A stretch of 64,000 nt of DNA from Odoribacter sp. (GTDB taxonomy: Bacteria > Bacteroidota > Bacteroidia > Bacteroidales > Prolixibacteraceae), in contig PNOH01000012.1 of NCBI GenBank assembly GCA_013824715.1, positions 39,499 to 103,498 of the forward strand, read 5' to 3'. A program made the position numbers and the translations under genes. Position 1 is the stretch's first letter. Each line of letters opens with the position of its first letter. The notes below the pieces were generated by a model. That model searched no databases. It was given only the letters and a program-made list of their open reading frames with translations, and had not been told where the DNA came from. Shown piece by piece: positions 43,569 through 53,190 of this stretch.

Positions 43569-46500
43569 TTAATTCTTTCGTTTATCCCTGGTTTTTTGTG
43601 GTTTGAAGATTTTAATCATTTTTTGCCAAAGTTCATTAAAATCATTGAAATCTTCGCGGTAGGAAATCCCGACTCCTTGTGTGTATGGAGAAGTTTCGTA
43701 AATAAGGTTATTATTCGAATGGTTGTATGCTTTTAATTGTAGTTTCCCATTATTGGTCAGTTTCACTTTGACATCAGCATCGCCCACCAGGCTGTTATTA
43801 TTGGTAGTAGTCCGCTGGGCTGAATTGTTGGCGATATTTCCGTTAATGCTCACCCGATCGTTAAACATTTGAGTACTGAGGGCAAACTCTATTTCATTGT
43901 TGGTTATTTCATTGCCAGGACGGTAATTAAAGCCGATGTCGAAATCGTTACTGATTTGAGATAACCAGTTACTGAATTGGTTCGAAAATAATTCGCTGGC
44001 TGTTGAGGCGGTTGAACCAACTAAACTGTTGTTGGCTCCTGAATAAGTTCCGCGGAGGTATTCAGGAGTATAAAATTTGCCTAACACTAAAAGCGACAAC
44101 ATCTGTTTGTTCATATCTTCTTCCGTACTGATATATTGCCTGACTACATCTCTAATGTGGTCTTCGGTAGTTGGCAGTTCAATATCGAACCTGATATCCG
44201 GATTATTCAAACTATTGGTCAGGTTTATTTTGCATAAAACAGGTACCCGCTGATTGTAGTCTGCATTTTCGGTGGTATTGACAAACAGTTCGGTCAGTGA
44301 GGCTTTCAGACGGTAAATTGCATTAAAGTTAAGGGTTGCATCATACGGATTACCATTCCATTCGATTGTACCGCCCTGTTGGATTTCAAACTTTTTATTG
44401 ATCACATTCTGCAGGGTAAACAAATAATCTCCCTGCGAAACAGTGTATTCACCAAAAATCGAAATATTGTAATCCTTATCAATAGCAAACTGAAGGTTTC
44501 CTGATCCCTGAGAGCGGATAATGTCGCCAATTTTTGAATTGTAAATCAATTGTGCTTTCGCTTCCGGAGTTATTTCAATGTCAAATTTCATTTGAACATT
44601 CGACTCATAAACCGGGGCTTTTACAATTTCAAATTTGGGCTGATAACTTCTGGAAATGAAACTCAAAAAATCATACTCCCGGGCTTCCTCTTCATATCCG
44701 AGCGAAATATTCATTTCAGTACCTTTTTCAGTACGGGCAATACCATCAATCAGAACGGTAGCGCCTTTGCCGGTAATACGCACCACACCGCTGCCAAATG
44801 TTTTTCCGTAGAATTGTTCGTTGTCTGAAGGGGTGGTATTGATCGCCATTATCCGGTCAGATTTAATAGTCATGTCATAAACCATCTTCGAAAAAGACCG
44901 ATGCTTGATTGAACCGGAAAATACTCCTGAATTTCCAAAATCATCCTGAATTCCAATATCCGGGAAGATAATTTTATCGCCTGCAAATCGGACTGAATCG
45001 TTTATGTTATAATTGACACGCAATTCGGAAAGCATCAGCCCGGCATTGGCAACAAATAATGCCCCATCGTGCTGAATGTATCCGGGCGATCCGAATATAT
45101 GAACTTTCCCGGTTGCATCGCCATGAAAATTAGCAAAACTACTTCCCATCAATGGCTGCAGGATCAATAATGAAAAGTGATCAAAATTTGCATAAATGGA
45201 AAGGCTGTCACGACCCGGATTAAAAATACCAAATGCATGAAGGGCTCTTTTCTGATTGGATTCAACAACCAGTTCAGCATTTAATTCATTCGCTTCACTG
45301 TCCCACCGGCTTTGTATGGTTGCATCGCCTAACGATTGACCTAACAGGTTTAAGCTGGCAATTTTCAAATCGGAAAGAAATAAAGTTCGCCTGTAAACAT
45401 CAAACAATGAAAGACTACCGTTTAATTCACCCTTCAGTTTTAAATCTCCGGCCATAAATGTATTGAGTGAATTCAGATCAATCTGATTGAAAACAATGTT
45501 CAACTTATTATCCTGATCTTTATCAACCAATCCATCAACTATTACCGACTGGCTTCTGCTTGTCAAAGCAAGTTTATTGAATTTGATCCGGGTTGAATCG
45601 AGGGTGATCAGCGTAGAATTAATCTGCCATAAGCTATCGGCCAAAAATAACCGGGTAGGTTTAACCGATATTTCAATATGTGGACTTTCTTCTTGCCTGA
45701 AAAACCGGGCGCTGGTATTAACTGATCCGCTGTATGAAACATCGCCATAGTTATTCCATGAAAGTTTCGAATCCAGTACGTCGCCGGAAGCTTCCGAAAT
45801 CAACGACAAATTATAGACTTTGAGTTTCTCTCCTACCGAGATTTCATCCACTTTGTTCCTGACATCCAGTTTTGAGTTTCCATCAACATTTATCGTTAAT
45901 TTTTTAAAAACAGTTGATTTATATTGTATCAGAGGGAAAATTCCATTGATAACCAATGTATTTTTTTCTGAATTGATGCGCCCTTCAATTTTTGCAGGGT
46001 TCATTGTTAAATCAGGAATTAATACCTGTGTAAAACGGTTAATATCTTTTAATATGAAACTGAAATCGAAATTATTGCTGTTCTTCTGAACCGGAATTTT
46101 AAGGCCGGTTGAAGGCAAATAACTGGCAATGATTTTTTTTACCGAATGATGCATGTTATGCAATTTGTATTGCCCGCGAATATCGGCATCCAAAAAATCG
46201 GAACGGATCTGCAAAACAGGTTCATTTTCGTTGAAGGTTTTCAAATCGAAATTTTCAAGCGATAAAAGACCGTTTTCGTTTTGGTAACTACCTTTTGCAA
46301 AGTGGATCATTCCATCCAGATTATCAATATTGCTTCCCGTAAAATTGGCATTCAGGGCAAACGAAATTTCTGATTCCTTAAAATTGTCAACCAGTTTTAA
46401 TGCTTTAAGATCGGCCTTTTCGACCTGCATATTGAAGTTAAAAACCGGAACCGGAACATTCAGGTCGAACTCGCCATCGAACCTGAATCTCAGGTTTGGA

Positions 46501-48002
46501 TCATCAACAATTAAACTGCCGTCAAACCGCTTATTGAGAATGTCCCCGCTTAACTCAATATTTTCGTATTGATAATGATTGACCATTATACTATCAATCT
46601 GGCCGGATACAGAGGCCTTAAAATCGCGGGTTTGAGGGTTTAGAACTCCATTAATATCGCCATTAAAGGTAATCCGGTCAAGCAAATCAGACTGCAGCAA
46701 TTGTCCCAATTGAAAATTCACTGTTTTCACCCGTCCGTTAATTTTTAGTTTTTCACCCTCCGAAGGCACAAACGATAAGTCGGTTGTTAAAACTCCCCAT
46801 TTCGAACGGAAAGTGCCATAAGATACAAAGTCACTCAGGAATCCGGTAAAATTACCTTTGTATTCGATGATACCGGCCTGAAACAAGGAAGCCGGAATAT
46901 CCAGCATCTGAAGGGGAAAATGATCAGGAAATTTAACTCTTTGGATATCATTTAAATCAGTGAATGATTTCTTCAAGTCAATATGCATGTAAGTATTAGT
47001 GATTTCGGGAAGGCCATTCAGGTAAAAATCAAACGACAGGGTGGTATTTTGTCCCATGCTTAGTTCAATATTTTTGCCTTTTAAATCAGCTAATTTGCCC
47101 GAAACCTGACCACTTACCAAAAGGTTTTCTTCCATTCCTTTAAGCGAAGGCACTAATTGGGCGATATCTTTTAAACTCACCAGTGATTTTTTCAGGTCAA
47201 TATTAACTTTCAATTTCTTCAAATCAAGTCCCTGTCCCATCATACTTTTATCAATCTGGACTCTCGCACCGGTTATTTCTGAATTTGAAGTCCGAATATG
47301 AAGTTGATTCAGGCAAACCGAATCAGTTGTGGCAATTAAGTCAGCCGAAAAATCTTCCAACCTGAAGTCCTTTTGGTTATTCAATTCAAAGCGGGTAATC
47401 TGCAGCGCTAATTTTTTATCCTTGAAGCTGACAGCCGAAATGCCTAAAGATATATTGCTTAATACAACCTGGTTAAGTCCTGCACTATCGCGATAATCAT
47501 AGGTGATTTCTGAATCGTTAAACTCAAACTTGTTCAGGATTAATCCGAAATTCCGGCCACTGGATTTTAAAGTATCCTTCAAAGAAAATTTGTCAGTCAG
47601 AAACTTGTAATTTGGCGTGCCTGATGAATCTGTACCAACGTGAAGAAAAATCTGATTTAGTACGAGCTTGTCAATGGCAACATAGTGTTTTTTCATGCTG
47701 AACGAATCAATACTGGCTACCAATTCCTTAACAAAAAGGAGGGAGTCATTCTTTTGGTCCATAACCAGCACTTCTTCGAGCACTAACTTATTGAAGAAAG
47801 AAATTGAAACACCTTTTACAGTAATGGTTGTATGGAATTTTTGGGAAAGGTATCCGGCCACTTTTTGAGTCAAAGAGGTTTGCACTACTGTACTTTGGAG
47901 TATCAGCCATGAAGAAAAGAGCAGGATAAATACCGTGCCCGGAATTGACAATCCTATTTTAAGTGTTTTTTTGATAATTTTGTCGCTCCAAATTTGATAC
48001 AA
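43569..48002 (-). CDS. tamB: TamB-like translocation/assembly module protein
   Basis: Very long envelope protein of about 1477 residues. One N-terminal helix (TVFILLFSSWLILQS) anchors it in the inner membrane; the rest is repetitive amphipathic beta structure of the AsmA/TamB type, which forms a groove for phospholipid transfer between the membranes. The start of the module, VAGYLSQKFHTTITVKGVSISFFNKLVLEEV, is typical for Bacteroidota. The C-terminal DUF490 region includes GDYLFTLQNVINKKFEIQQGG and GSGNLQFAID. No ATG lies near the N-terminus: the frame begins at a TTG (48002), and the next ATG falls after the membrane helix, so a non-ATG start is likely. Divergent from tsaD. Confidence 0.9.
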   Translation of the reverse strand: MYQIWSDKIIKKTLKIGLSIPGTVFILLFSSWLILQSTVVQTSLTQKVAGYLSQKFHTTITVKGVSISFFNKLVLEEVLVMDQKNDSLLFVKELVASIDSFSMKKHYVAIDKLVLNQIFLHVGTDSSGTPNYKFLTDKFSLKDTLKSSGRNFGLILNKFEFNDSEITYDYRDSAGLNQVVLSNISLGISAVSFKDKKLALQITRFELNNQKDFRLEDFSADLIATTDSVCLNQLHIRTSNSEITGARVQIDKSMMGQGLDLKKLKVNIDLKKSLVSLKDIAQLVPSLKGMEENLLVSGQVSGKLADLKGKNIELSMGQNTTLSFDFYLNGLPEITNTYMHIDLKKSFTDLNDIQRVKFPDHFPLQMLDIPASLFQAGIIEYKGNFTGFLSDFVSYGTFRSKWGVLTTDLSFVPSEGEKLKINGRVKTVNFQLGQLLQSDLLDRITFNGDINGVLNPQTRDFKASVSGQIDSIMVNHYQYENIELSGDILNKRFDGSLIVDDPNLRFRFDGEFDLNVPVPVFNFNMQVEKADLKALKLVDNFKESEISFALNANFTGSNIDNLDGMIHFAKGSYQNENGLLSLENFDLKTFNENEPVLQIRSDFLDADIRGQYKLHNMHHSVKKIIASYLPSTGLKIPVQKNSNNFDFSFILKDINRFTQVLIPDLTMNPAKIEGRINSEKNTLVINGIFPLIQYKSTVFKKLTINVDGNSKLDVRNKVDEISVGEKLKVYNLSLISEASGDVLDSKLSWNNYGDVSYSGSVNTSARFFRQEESPHIEISVKPTRLFLADSLWQINSTLITLDSTRIKFNKLALTSRSQSVIVDGLVDKDQDNKLNIVFNQIDLNSLNTFMAGDLKLKGELNGSLSLFDVYRRTLFLSDLKIASLNLLGQSLGDATIQSRWDSEANELNAELVVESNQKRALHAFGIFNPGRDSLSIYANFDHFSLLILQPLMGSSFANFHGDATGKVHIFGSPGYIQHDGALFVANAGLMLSELRVNYNINDSVRFAGDKIIFPDIGIQDDFGNSGVFSGSIKHRSFSKMVYDMTIKSDRIMAINTTPSDNEQFYGKTFGSGVVRITGKGATVLIDGIARTEKGTEMNISLGYEEEAREYDFLSFISRSYQPKFEIVKAPVYESNVQMKFDIEITPEAKAQLIYNSKIGDIIRSQGSGNLQFAIDKDYNISIFGEYTVSQGDYLFTLQNVINKKFEIQQGGTIEWNGNPYDATLNFNAIYRLKASLTELFVNTTENADYNQRVPVLCKINLTNSLNNPDIRFDIELPTTEDHIRDVVRQYISTEEDMNKQMLSLLVLGKFYTPEYLRGTYSGANNSLVGSTASTASELFSNQFSNWLSQISNDFDIGFNYRPGNEITNNEIEFALSTQMFNDRVSINGNIANNSAQRTTTNNNSLVGDADVKVKLTNNGKLQLKAYNHSNNNLIYETSPYTQGVGISYREDFNDFNELWQKMIKIFKPQKTRDKRKN

Positions 48003-48029
48003 AATAATACAAATACCCGGATATACACC

Positions 48030-48066
48030 AGCCTGTTATCAGAATTAACGAACGAACAGGCTTTTT
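48030..48066 (+). terminator. Hairpin with T-run between tamB and tsaD
   Basis: AGCCTGTT (48030-48037) pairs with AACAGGCT (48055-48062), followed by TTTTT. It looks like a terminator but sits 12 bases before the tsaD ATG in a divergent interval, so it may be a leader attenuator or act on incoming transcription. Confidence 0.45.
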
Positions 48067-48077
48067 ATTGACAACGA

Positions 48078-49115
48078 ATGGATAAAGAAAAAGACATCCT
48101 GATTTTAGGCATCGAATCATCTTGCGACGATACTTCGGCTTCGGTTATTAAAAACGGCTTTCTGCTATCTAATATCATTGCCGGTCAAAAAATTCATGAA
48201 GCTTATGGGGGCGTGGTTCCTGAACTGGCCAGCCGCGCTCATCAGCAAAATATTGTTCCGGTGGTTGATCAGGCCATTAAACAGGCCGGGGTAAAAACTG
48301 AAGATATCACAGCTATTGCATTTACCCGTGGTCCCGGATTGCTCGGTTCTTTGCTTGTCGGGACTTCTTTTGCCAAAGGTTTTTCGCTGGCTACCGGTGT
48401 GCCAATAATCGAGGTGAACCATCTTCAGGCTCATGTACTTGCCCATTTTATTCAGGAATACGATATTCCGTACGATCCGCCTAAATTTCCATTTCTTTGT
48501 CTGTTGGTTTCAGGCGGAAATTCGCAGATCATCCTTGTTAAAGACTATCTCGAAATGGAAGTTATTGGCCAAACCATTGATGATGCGGCAGGAGAAGCTT
48601 TCGATAAATGCGCCAAAGTGATGGGACTTCCATACCCGGGAGGTCCGTTTGTAGATAAACTGGCCAAAGAAGGAAATCCGGATGCCTTTCAATTCTCAAA
48701 ACCACGGATACCCAATTTCGATTATAGTTTCAGCGGACTGAAAACCGGCTTCCTGTATTTTCTTCGCGACCGGCTAAAAGAGAATGAAAATTTTATTGAA
48801 GAGCGGAAAGCTGACCTATGTGCTTCACTTCAAAAAACAATCATTGATATTTTGCTCGACAAACTGATAAAAGCAGCCAAAGAAACCGGCATCAAAGAAA
48901 TTACAGTCGCCGGAGGCGTTTCTGCCAATTCAGGATTGCGCCATACTCTCCTGCAAACGGCAGCCAAACATCATTGGAAAATGCACATTCCAAAATTCGC
49001 TTTTACTACCGACAATGCCGCCATGATAGCCATTACCGGACATTTCAAATACCTGAAAGATGAATTTACGGGCATGGATGCCGTGCCGTTTGCACGGATG
49101 GACATCAGGGTGTGA
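48078..49115 (+). CDS. tsaD: tRNA N6-adenosine threonylcarbamoyltransferase
   Basis: Universal enzyme of 345 residues that transfers threonylcarbamoyl to A37 of ANN-decoding tRNAs, together with TsaB, TsaE and TsaC. It begins with the ASKHA phosphate-binding strand LGIESSCDDTSASVI, holds the metal-binding HLQAHVLAH (His-x3-His, about residues 113-117), the LLVSGGNSQI loop and the C-terminal AGGVSANSGLR and TTDNAAMIA motifs. Length is normal. It is transcribed away from tamB, an arrangement common in Bacteroidota, with only 75 bases between the two. Confidence 0.97.
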   Translation: MDKEKDILILGIESSCDDTSASVIKNGFLLSNIIAGQKIHEAYGGVVPELASRAHQQNIVPVVDQAIKQAGVKTEDITAIAFTRGPGLLGSLLVGTSFAKGFSLATGVPIIEVNHLQAHVLAHFIQEYDIPYDPPKFPFLCLLVSGGNSQIILVKDYLEMEVIGQTIDDAAGEAFDKCAKVMGLPYPGGPFVDKLAKEGNPDAFQFSKPRIPNFDYSFSGLKTGFLYFLRDRLKENENFIEERKADLCASLQKTIIDILLDKLIKAAKETGIKEITVAGGVSANSGLRHTLLQTAAKHHWKMHIPKFAFTTDNAAMIAITGHFKYLKDEFTGMDAVPFARMDIRV

Positions 49116-49134
49116 GAAAGTTTTGAGTTATGAG

Positions 49135-50364
49135 TTAATCAAGCTTATAAAGCGTTAAATTTTCGGAATCTTTAATAAAAACCCGTTTCCCTGATACCAC
49201 CGGAGTACTGAAAACTGGTTTATCAGAAACTTTTATCTTCATCAATTCGGTATATGCCTTTTCATTCGGCTTAAAAACGATTAAATTTGAATTGCCTGGC
49301 AACGACATGATTACTGAACCGCAATTTATTAGCGCTCCGAAGTCACTGTTCATGGTTGTATCGGTCCACATGGTCAGACCTTTTGCAACATCCATACAAT
49401 AAAATTTCCGTCCGTTGGAAAGTCCGTAAAGAAAACCATCCTTGACGACCGGTGTATTATATTTCGTGCCAAGTTCCGCGTTATTCCAAAGTTCTTTGGG
49501 AACAAATCCATCTCCCTGTTTTTCAACCCTGATGGCTTTGGTACCCGCTCCCTGGCCTGTAACAATAACTGTTTGTCCATTAATGACGGGAGTCGCAGAG
49601 TTGTAAAACCGGTTCTGAGGTAAGGTTTCAACTTTCCATAATTCTATGCCATCAGTCAGGCTCAGTCCAACGAGATTTTTCTCTGTAAACACAACAACTT
49701 GCTTTTTACCTTCTACCGTCATTATAGCCGGCGAAGAATAGGTCGGACCATCTCCGGTCCATTTCCACTTTTCATTACCGTTTAATAAATCGAAAGCGAC
49801 AATCGTCCCGTTATCTTTTCCGCCAAGATGGGCAATGCACATTCCTTCCAAAATGATCGGAGACATAGCGGTGTAGAATACAGGAAATAAATTTGAGGTA
49901 TTTTCCTTCCGCCAGACAACCGTACCTTTGGAGGCATCGAGACAGGAAAGCACGCCACCGACACCCAGCGTAACTATTTTCCCATCCGCCACAGTTGGCG
50001 TGCTCCGGGGACCCTGATGTGCACTGGCTGAAGGTCCGGTCACAACAATAGCGGCATACTTGTTCTGCCACAATTCCTGTCCAGACGAAGCATCCATGCA
50101 AAGAACCACTTCATCGGTACCCTGGCGCGAAAAACTATAAAGCTTTGTACCAACAAGAACCGGCGAAGCATCGCCCAAACCAACCGTAATTTTCCATTCT
50201 TGTTTAAGCTCTTTAGGCCAGTTTTGAGGAGCTTTAAATCCTGTAACATTTCCGTCCCTGTTGATTCCCATCCACTGCGGCCAATCCTGGGCATAAGCAG
50301 AGCTTGTCAATGCAAAAATCAACATGCCTGCTATCAAGCTGATCACTAAATTTGATTTTTTCAT
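49135..50364 (-). CDS. Secreted PQQ-like beta-propeller protein
   Basis: Exported protein of 409 residues. A Sec signal peptide (LVISLIAGMLIFALTSSAYAQ) precedes DWPQWMGINRDGNVTG, the usual start of these outer-membrane-associated propellers. Repeats of the tryptophan-docking type follow (LCMDASSGQELWQNKYA, SCLDASKGTVVWRKE, AFDLLNGNEKWKW, LSLTDGIELWKVETL), giving about seven blades. Homologues are called PQQ-binding-like, but a PQQ cofactor is often absent, and I see no quinoprotein dehydrogenase catalytic residues. It may serve as a binding or assembly scaffold. It stands alone, converging with tsaD 19 bases away. Confidence 0.87.
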   Translation of the reverse strand: MKKSNLVISLIAGMLIFALTSSAYAQDWPQWMGINRDGNVTGFKAPQNWPKELKQEWKITVGLGDASPVLVGTKLYSFSRQGTDEVVLCMDASSGQELWQNKYAAIVVTGPSASAHQGPRSTPTVADGKIVTLGVGGVLSCLDASKGTVVWRKENTSNLFPVFYTAMSPIILEGMCIAHLGGKDNGTIVAFDLLNGNEKWKWTGDGPTYSSPAIMTVEGKKQVVVFTEKNLVGLSLTDGIELWKVETLPQNRFYNSATPVINGQTVIVTGQGAGTKAIRVEKQGDGFVPKELWNNAELGTKYNTPVVKDGFLYGLSNGRKFYCMDVAKGLTMWTDTTMNSDFGALINCGSVIMSLPGNSNLIVFKPNEKAYTELMKIKVSDKPVFSTPVVSGKRVFIKDSENLTLYKLD

Positions 50365-50567
50365 GTTGTAACATTGTTTTTAAAAGTTATTTTCAGATTC
50401 TATTCCGGAAGGTTGAGATTCTGCTTCCAGTTGGAATCGGGGTAAAATGAACTGGAAATTCACTTAGCACAATACTTCAAATCAGGTTATTACGATTCAC
50501 GAACTAAGTTAATCAAAAAACCATCAAAAACAAAATTGAAAATAGAAGCACACCATGAGAAGGGTAA

Positions 50568-51062
50568 TTAAAGTTTTTTTAACATCCAAAGACTGCAACC
50601 GAAGTGTTTGGAGCTTCCCATCGGCACCGATAAATATTCGAACCCAAATTTCTCATAAGCTTTCAGGGCAAGATGCAATTCAGTCAAGGTTTCAAGGTAA
50701 ACCTGCTGAAATCCTTTAGCAATGGCGGTTTTCAGGCATTGCTCAATTAATGTCCGGCCAAGTCCGATTCCACGGGCTTCGGGCAGCAAATACATCTTAA
50801 CCAGTTCGCAGGTATTTTCAGGTAATCCTTCGGTTGGGAAAATGCCACCGCCACCTAAAATTTTCCCATCAGTTTCGGCAACAAAATAGATTGATTTTGG
50901 TGTCTGAAATAACTCGAATAACGCATCGGTTGTTGGATCAAAATAAACCGTTCCGGGATTGGCAGCGCCAAACTCAGACAAAGTGCTCCTGACAATCAAT
51001 GCCAGATCAGGATTATCGGAAGCTTGAATCGGACGAATGGAAATTTCAGATAGACTCAGCAT
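50568..51062 (-). CDS. GNAT-family N-acetyltransferase
   Basis: Acetyl-CoA-dependent transferase of 164 residues. The start ISIRPIQASDNPDLALIVR is the normal first strand and helix of the fold, and the acetyl-CoA pyrophosphate loop appears as LLPEARGIGLGRTLIEQCL (R-G-x-G-x-G, about residues 93-111). GGGGIFP and VYLETLTELHLALKAYEKFGF complete the core. The substrate cannot be read from the sequence. It overlaps the 3' end of the upstream NAD(P)-binding gene by 17 bases, so translation is probably coupled. Confidence 0.9.
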   Translation of the reverse strand: MLSLSEISIRPIQASDNPDLALIVRSTLSEFGAANPGTVYFDPTTDALFELFQTPKSIYFVAETDGKILGGGGIFPTEGLPENTCELVKMYLLPEARGIGLGRTLIEQCLKTAIAKGFQQVYLETLTELHLALKAYEKFGFEYLSVPMGSSKHFGCSLWMLKKL

Positions 51063-51780
51063 GAATTTTATTTTGGAATTTTATTTCCAAATCTATCAAT
51101 TTATTCCTTTCCACCATTAATACCTTCATGTCTTTCATCTCCAGAATATTTTTCGGATACCCGGTTAAAGAGACATTAATCATGGCTGCCGCCAAATCCT
51201 TTAAGGTTATAACCGCATTGGGCGCTATTACTTTGATGATTGCAATCAGCCACTTCAGGTATTTATAGGTTTTGTAATAGGTTTGTGTTGGTTTCAATGG
51301 CAGAAAGGGTTCGATGCCTCCAGGACGAAAATTATACACCTTCCTGAAGGGCAATTTCATTAGATCGTTTTCGGTTTTGCCTTTTACACGCGCCCACATT
51401 GTTCTTCCTTTTTCGCTGCTATCGGTGCCAGCTCCCGAAATGTAACAGAATATCATATCGGGGTTGAGCGATGCAAGTGCAGTTGCGAAGTTCAAGGTCA
51501 ATGTATAAGTCAGTTTGGTATATTCAGTTTCATTTTTACCCAGAGAAGTAACTCCAAGGCAGAAATAACAGGCATTATAGCCGGCCAATCTGTCGTTCAA
51601 GGAAGAAAAATTGAAGAAATCGTTGTGGATTATCTCGGTTAATTTGGGATGAACATAGCCACAAGAATTGCGTGTTATAACCAATACTTTTTCCACTTCA
51701 GGGTGATGCAGGCATTCATACAAAACACCTTCCCCGATCATTCCGGTCGCGCCCGTGATAATTACTTTTAGTTTACGCAT
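51046..51780 (-). CDS. NAD(P)-binding Rossmann-fold protein (atypical SDR)
   Basis: Short-chain dehydrogenase-like protein of 244 residues. The dinucleotide-binding motif is KVIITGATGMIGEGVLYECL (about residues 5-24, G-x-x-G-x-x-G). CYFCLGVTSLGKNETEY and DMIFCYISGAGTDSS follow the pattern of the atypical SDR group of NAD(P)H-binding epimerase-like proteins, where the usual Tyr-x-x-x-Lys is weak; here W-A-R-V-K-G-K-T-E occupies that region. Function unknown. It leads a two-gene unit with the GNAT gene. A perfect hairpin lies upstream at 51826-51860. Confidence 0.87.
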   Translation of the reverse strand: MRKLKVIITGATGMIGEGVLYECLHHPEVEKVLVITRNSCGYVHPKLTEIIHNDFFNFSSLNDRLAGYNACYFCLGVTSLGKNETEYTKLTYTLTLNFATALASLNPDMIFCYISGAGTDSSEKGRTMWARVKGKTENDLMKLPFRKVYNFRPGGIEPFLPLKPTQTYYKTYKYLKWLIAIIKVIAPNAVITLKDLAAAMINVSLTGYPKNILEMKDMKVLMVERNKLIDLEIKFQNKIHAESI

Positions 51781-51825
51781 TGTATCTGAATTTGAATTGT
51801 TTATTTGTTTTCTATTGATAATAAC

Positions 51826-51863
51826 AAGTCAGGGTTTCACTTCAAGTGAAACCCTGACTTTTT
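51826..51863. terminator. Strong 17-bp hairpin terminator
   Basis: AAGTCAGGGTTTCACTT (51826-51842) and its perfect reverse complement (51844-51860) around a single C, followed by T. It probably ends transcription of the remnant at 51892-52014 (minus strand) and separates it from the gene at 51046-51780. Confidence 0.8.
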
Positions 51864-51891
51864 CAGTTGCATTGGAACAAATTATCCCGGT

Positions 51892-52014
51892 TTATTTTGT
51901 CTCCTGAGGGTTCAGTTGCTTATCGAGAAAAGCCAGCATCGAACGGTAAAAGTCGAACTGGTTTTCCTGGTTATAAAATCCAAAAAGTTGTCTTTGATAA
52001 CCCGTGTTTGACAT
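51892..52014 (-). pseudogene. Possible 3' remnant of a serine peptidase/hydrolase
   Basis: Frame of 40 codons plus stop with a coding-like look, reading RQLFGFYNQENQFDFYRSML then AFLDKQLNP. This resembles the C-terminal helix of prolyl-oligopeptidase-type (S9) alpha/beta hydrolases, where an R/K-x-E-N-Q ... Y ... F-x-D-x-x-L pattern follows the catalytic His. The rest of such a gene is absent: the frame is closed by a stop six codons upstream of the ATG. It ends 32 bases before a very strong terminator, as a real gene end would. Probably a decayed gene, but it could be chance. Confidence 0.35.
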
Positions 52015-52221
52015 TGTATTTTCATGGTCTTATAAGATAAGTATTTCAGTTCATAATTACACCACAATTTTTGATCGAATCCGCTTTTTTTAGCTGTTAT
52101 AAAAAACATCAGAAAAATCGAAAACTTGAAAATTTGAGGTGATAATGTGTAATAAAAGACTTAACTTTATTGAATAAACCCAATTCGGGTTCAATAAGTT
52201 TAATTTTAACAAGTATTTATT

Positions 52222-53190
52222 TTGCCAGTAAAACCTAAAATACCAGTAATGATTGTTACCGGCTTCCTTGGAGCAGGGAAAACCACTTTCATCAATCACC
52301 TGTTAACGAAGAACCGGGGTGTTAAAATCGGCATTATCGAAAATAAATTCGGGGAACGGTCGATTGATTCCTGGCTTATTGCCAATTATCAGCCTGAAAG
52401 CATTTTGGAGCTGAACAATGGCTGCATTTGCTGTTCCATTTTCAACGAATTCTCGTTGGCCCTCCAGGAATTAGTTAAAAAGCATGATCATTTGGAGCAG
52501 TTGATCATTGAAACTACGGGAGTGGCTGATCCAGGTCCGGTTATTGCGCCATTTTTTCAGGATGCCGACCTGATCCGGCTGTTTGAATTAAGTGGAACCA
52601 TTTGCCTGGTTGATGGAATGAACTTTCTGGAACAACCCTTGCAATTTGAACAAAAAAAGCAAATCATTCTGAGCGACATGATCGTTTTAAATAAAATCAA
52701 CAATACTGATCCAAATCTTCTGCCTGTCATCCGTAAAAAACTTTCGGCTTTGAATCAGACAGCGCCTCTTATTGAAACCAATCATTCACGGATTGATGAT
52801 TCGCAGTTCTACCTGCTTCAACCCAACCTTCAGGATGAATTCCTGCGAAAAATCAGGAAGCCGTTTTACAGCGAACCAGACGAATCTGAGTTTTATAGTT
52901 TCACAATCCGGTTTGGAGGATTTATCAACGAAAACAGGTTTAGCAACTGGTTCAGGTATTTTGCTTCTTTGCATAAGAAAAACATATACCGGATTAAAGG
53001 GATAGTTAATTGGGATAATAATCCGCTATTGGGTATCGTTCAGTCGGTTGGCGGAAATACTTCCATATCTGAGGGTTCAGTGGTAAATCCTTATGAACCC
53101 ATTGAAAATGTGTTGGTATTTATTGGGAAGGAAATCAGCAAATTTGAGATCGAAAAAGAATTCAGGCAATTCTTACTTCAGGAAAACTAA
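52222..53190 (+). CDS. CobW/COG0523-family GTP-binding metallochaperone
   Basis: G3E-family GTPase of 322 residues. The P-loop GFLGAGKTTF (about residues 14-23), the metal-binding CICC (about 67-70, the family C-x-C-C) and IVLNKINN (guanine-specificity N-K-x-N) are clear. COG0523 proteins insert or traffic zinc, cobalt or other metals. The C-terminal CobW domain is present but short. The frame begins at a TTG (52222), which keeps the family's usual K-I-P-V before the P-loop strand; the first ATG (52249) would start at M-I-V-T-G, losing little. It converges with the HAD gene, overlapping by 4 bases. Confidence 0.9.
   Translation: MPVKPKIPVMIVTGFLGAGKTTFINHLLTKNRGVKIGIIENKFGERSIDSWLIANYQPESILELNNGCICCSIFNEFSLALQELVKKHDHLEQLIIETTGVADPGPVIAPFFQDADLIRLFELSGTICLVDGMNFLEQPLQFEQKKQIILSDMIVLNKINNTDPNLLPVIRKKLSALNQTAPLIETNHSRIDDSQFYLLQPNLQDEFLRKIRKPFYSEPDESEFYSFTIRFGGFINENRFSNWFRYFASLHKKNIYRIKGIVNWDNNPLLGIVQSVGGNTSISEGSVVNPYEPIENVLVFIGKEISKFEIEKEFRQFLLQEN

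Noticed and set aside
48433..48692. Small frames on both strands inside tsaD
   Set aside because: Shadows of a universally conserved gene.
51912..52109. 65-codon minus-strand frame upstream of the terminator
   Set aside because: It conflicts in frame with the peptidase-like tail, which reads more like protein, and shows no domain.
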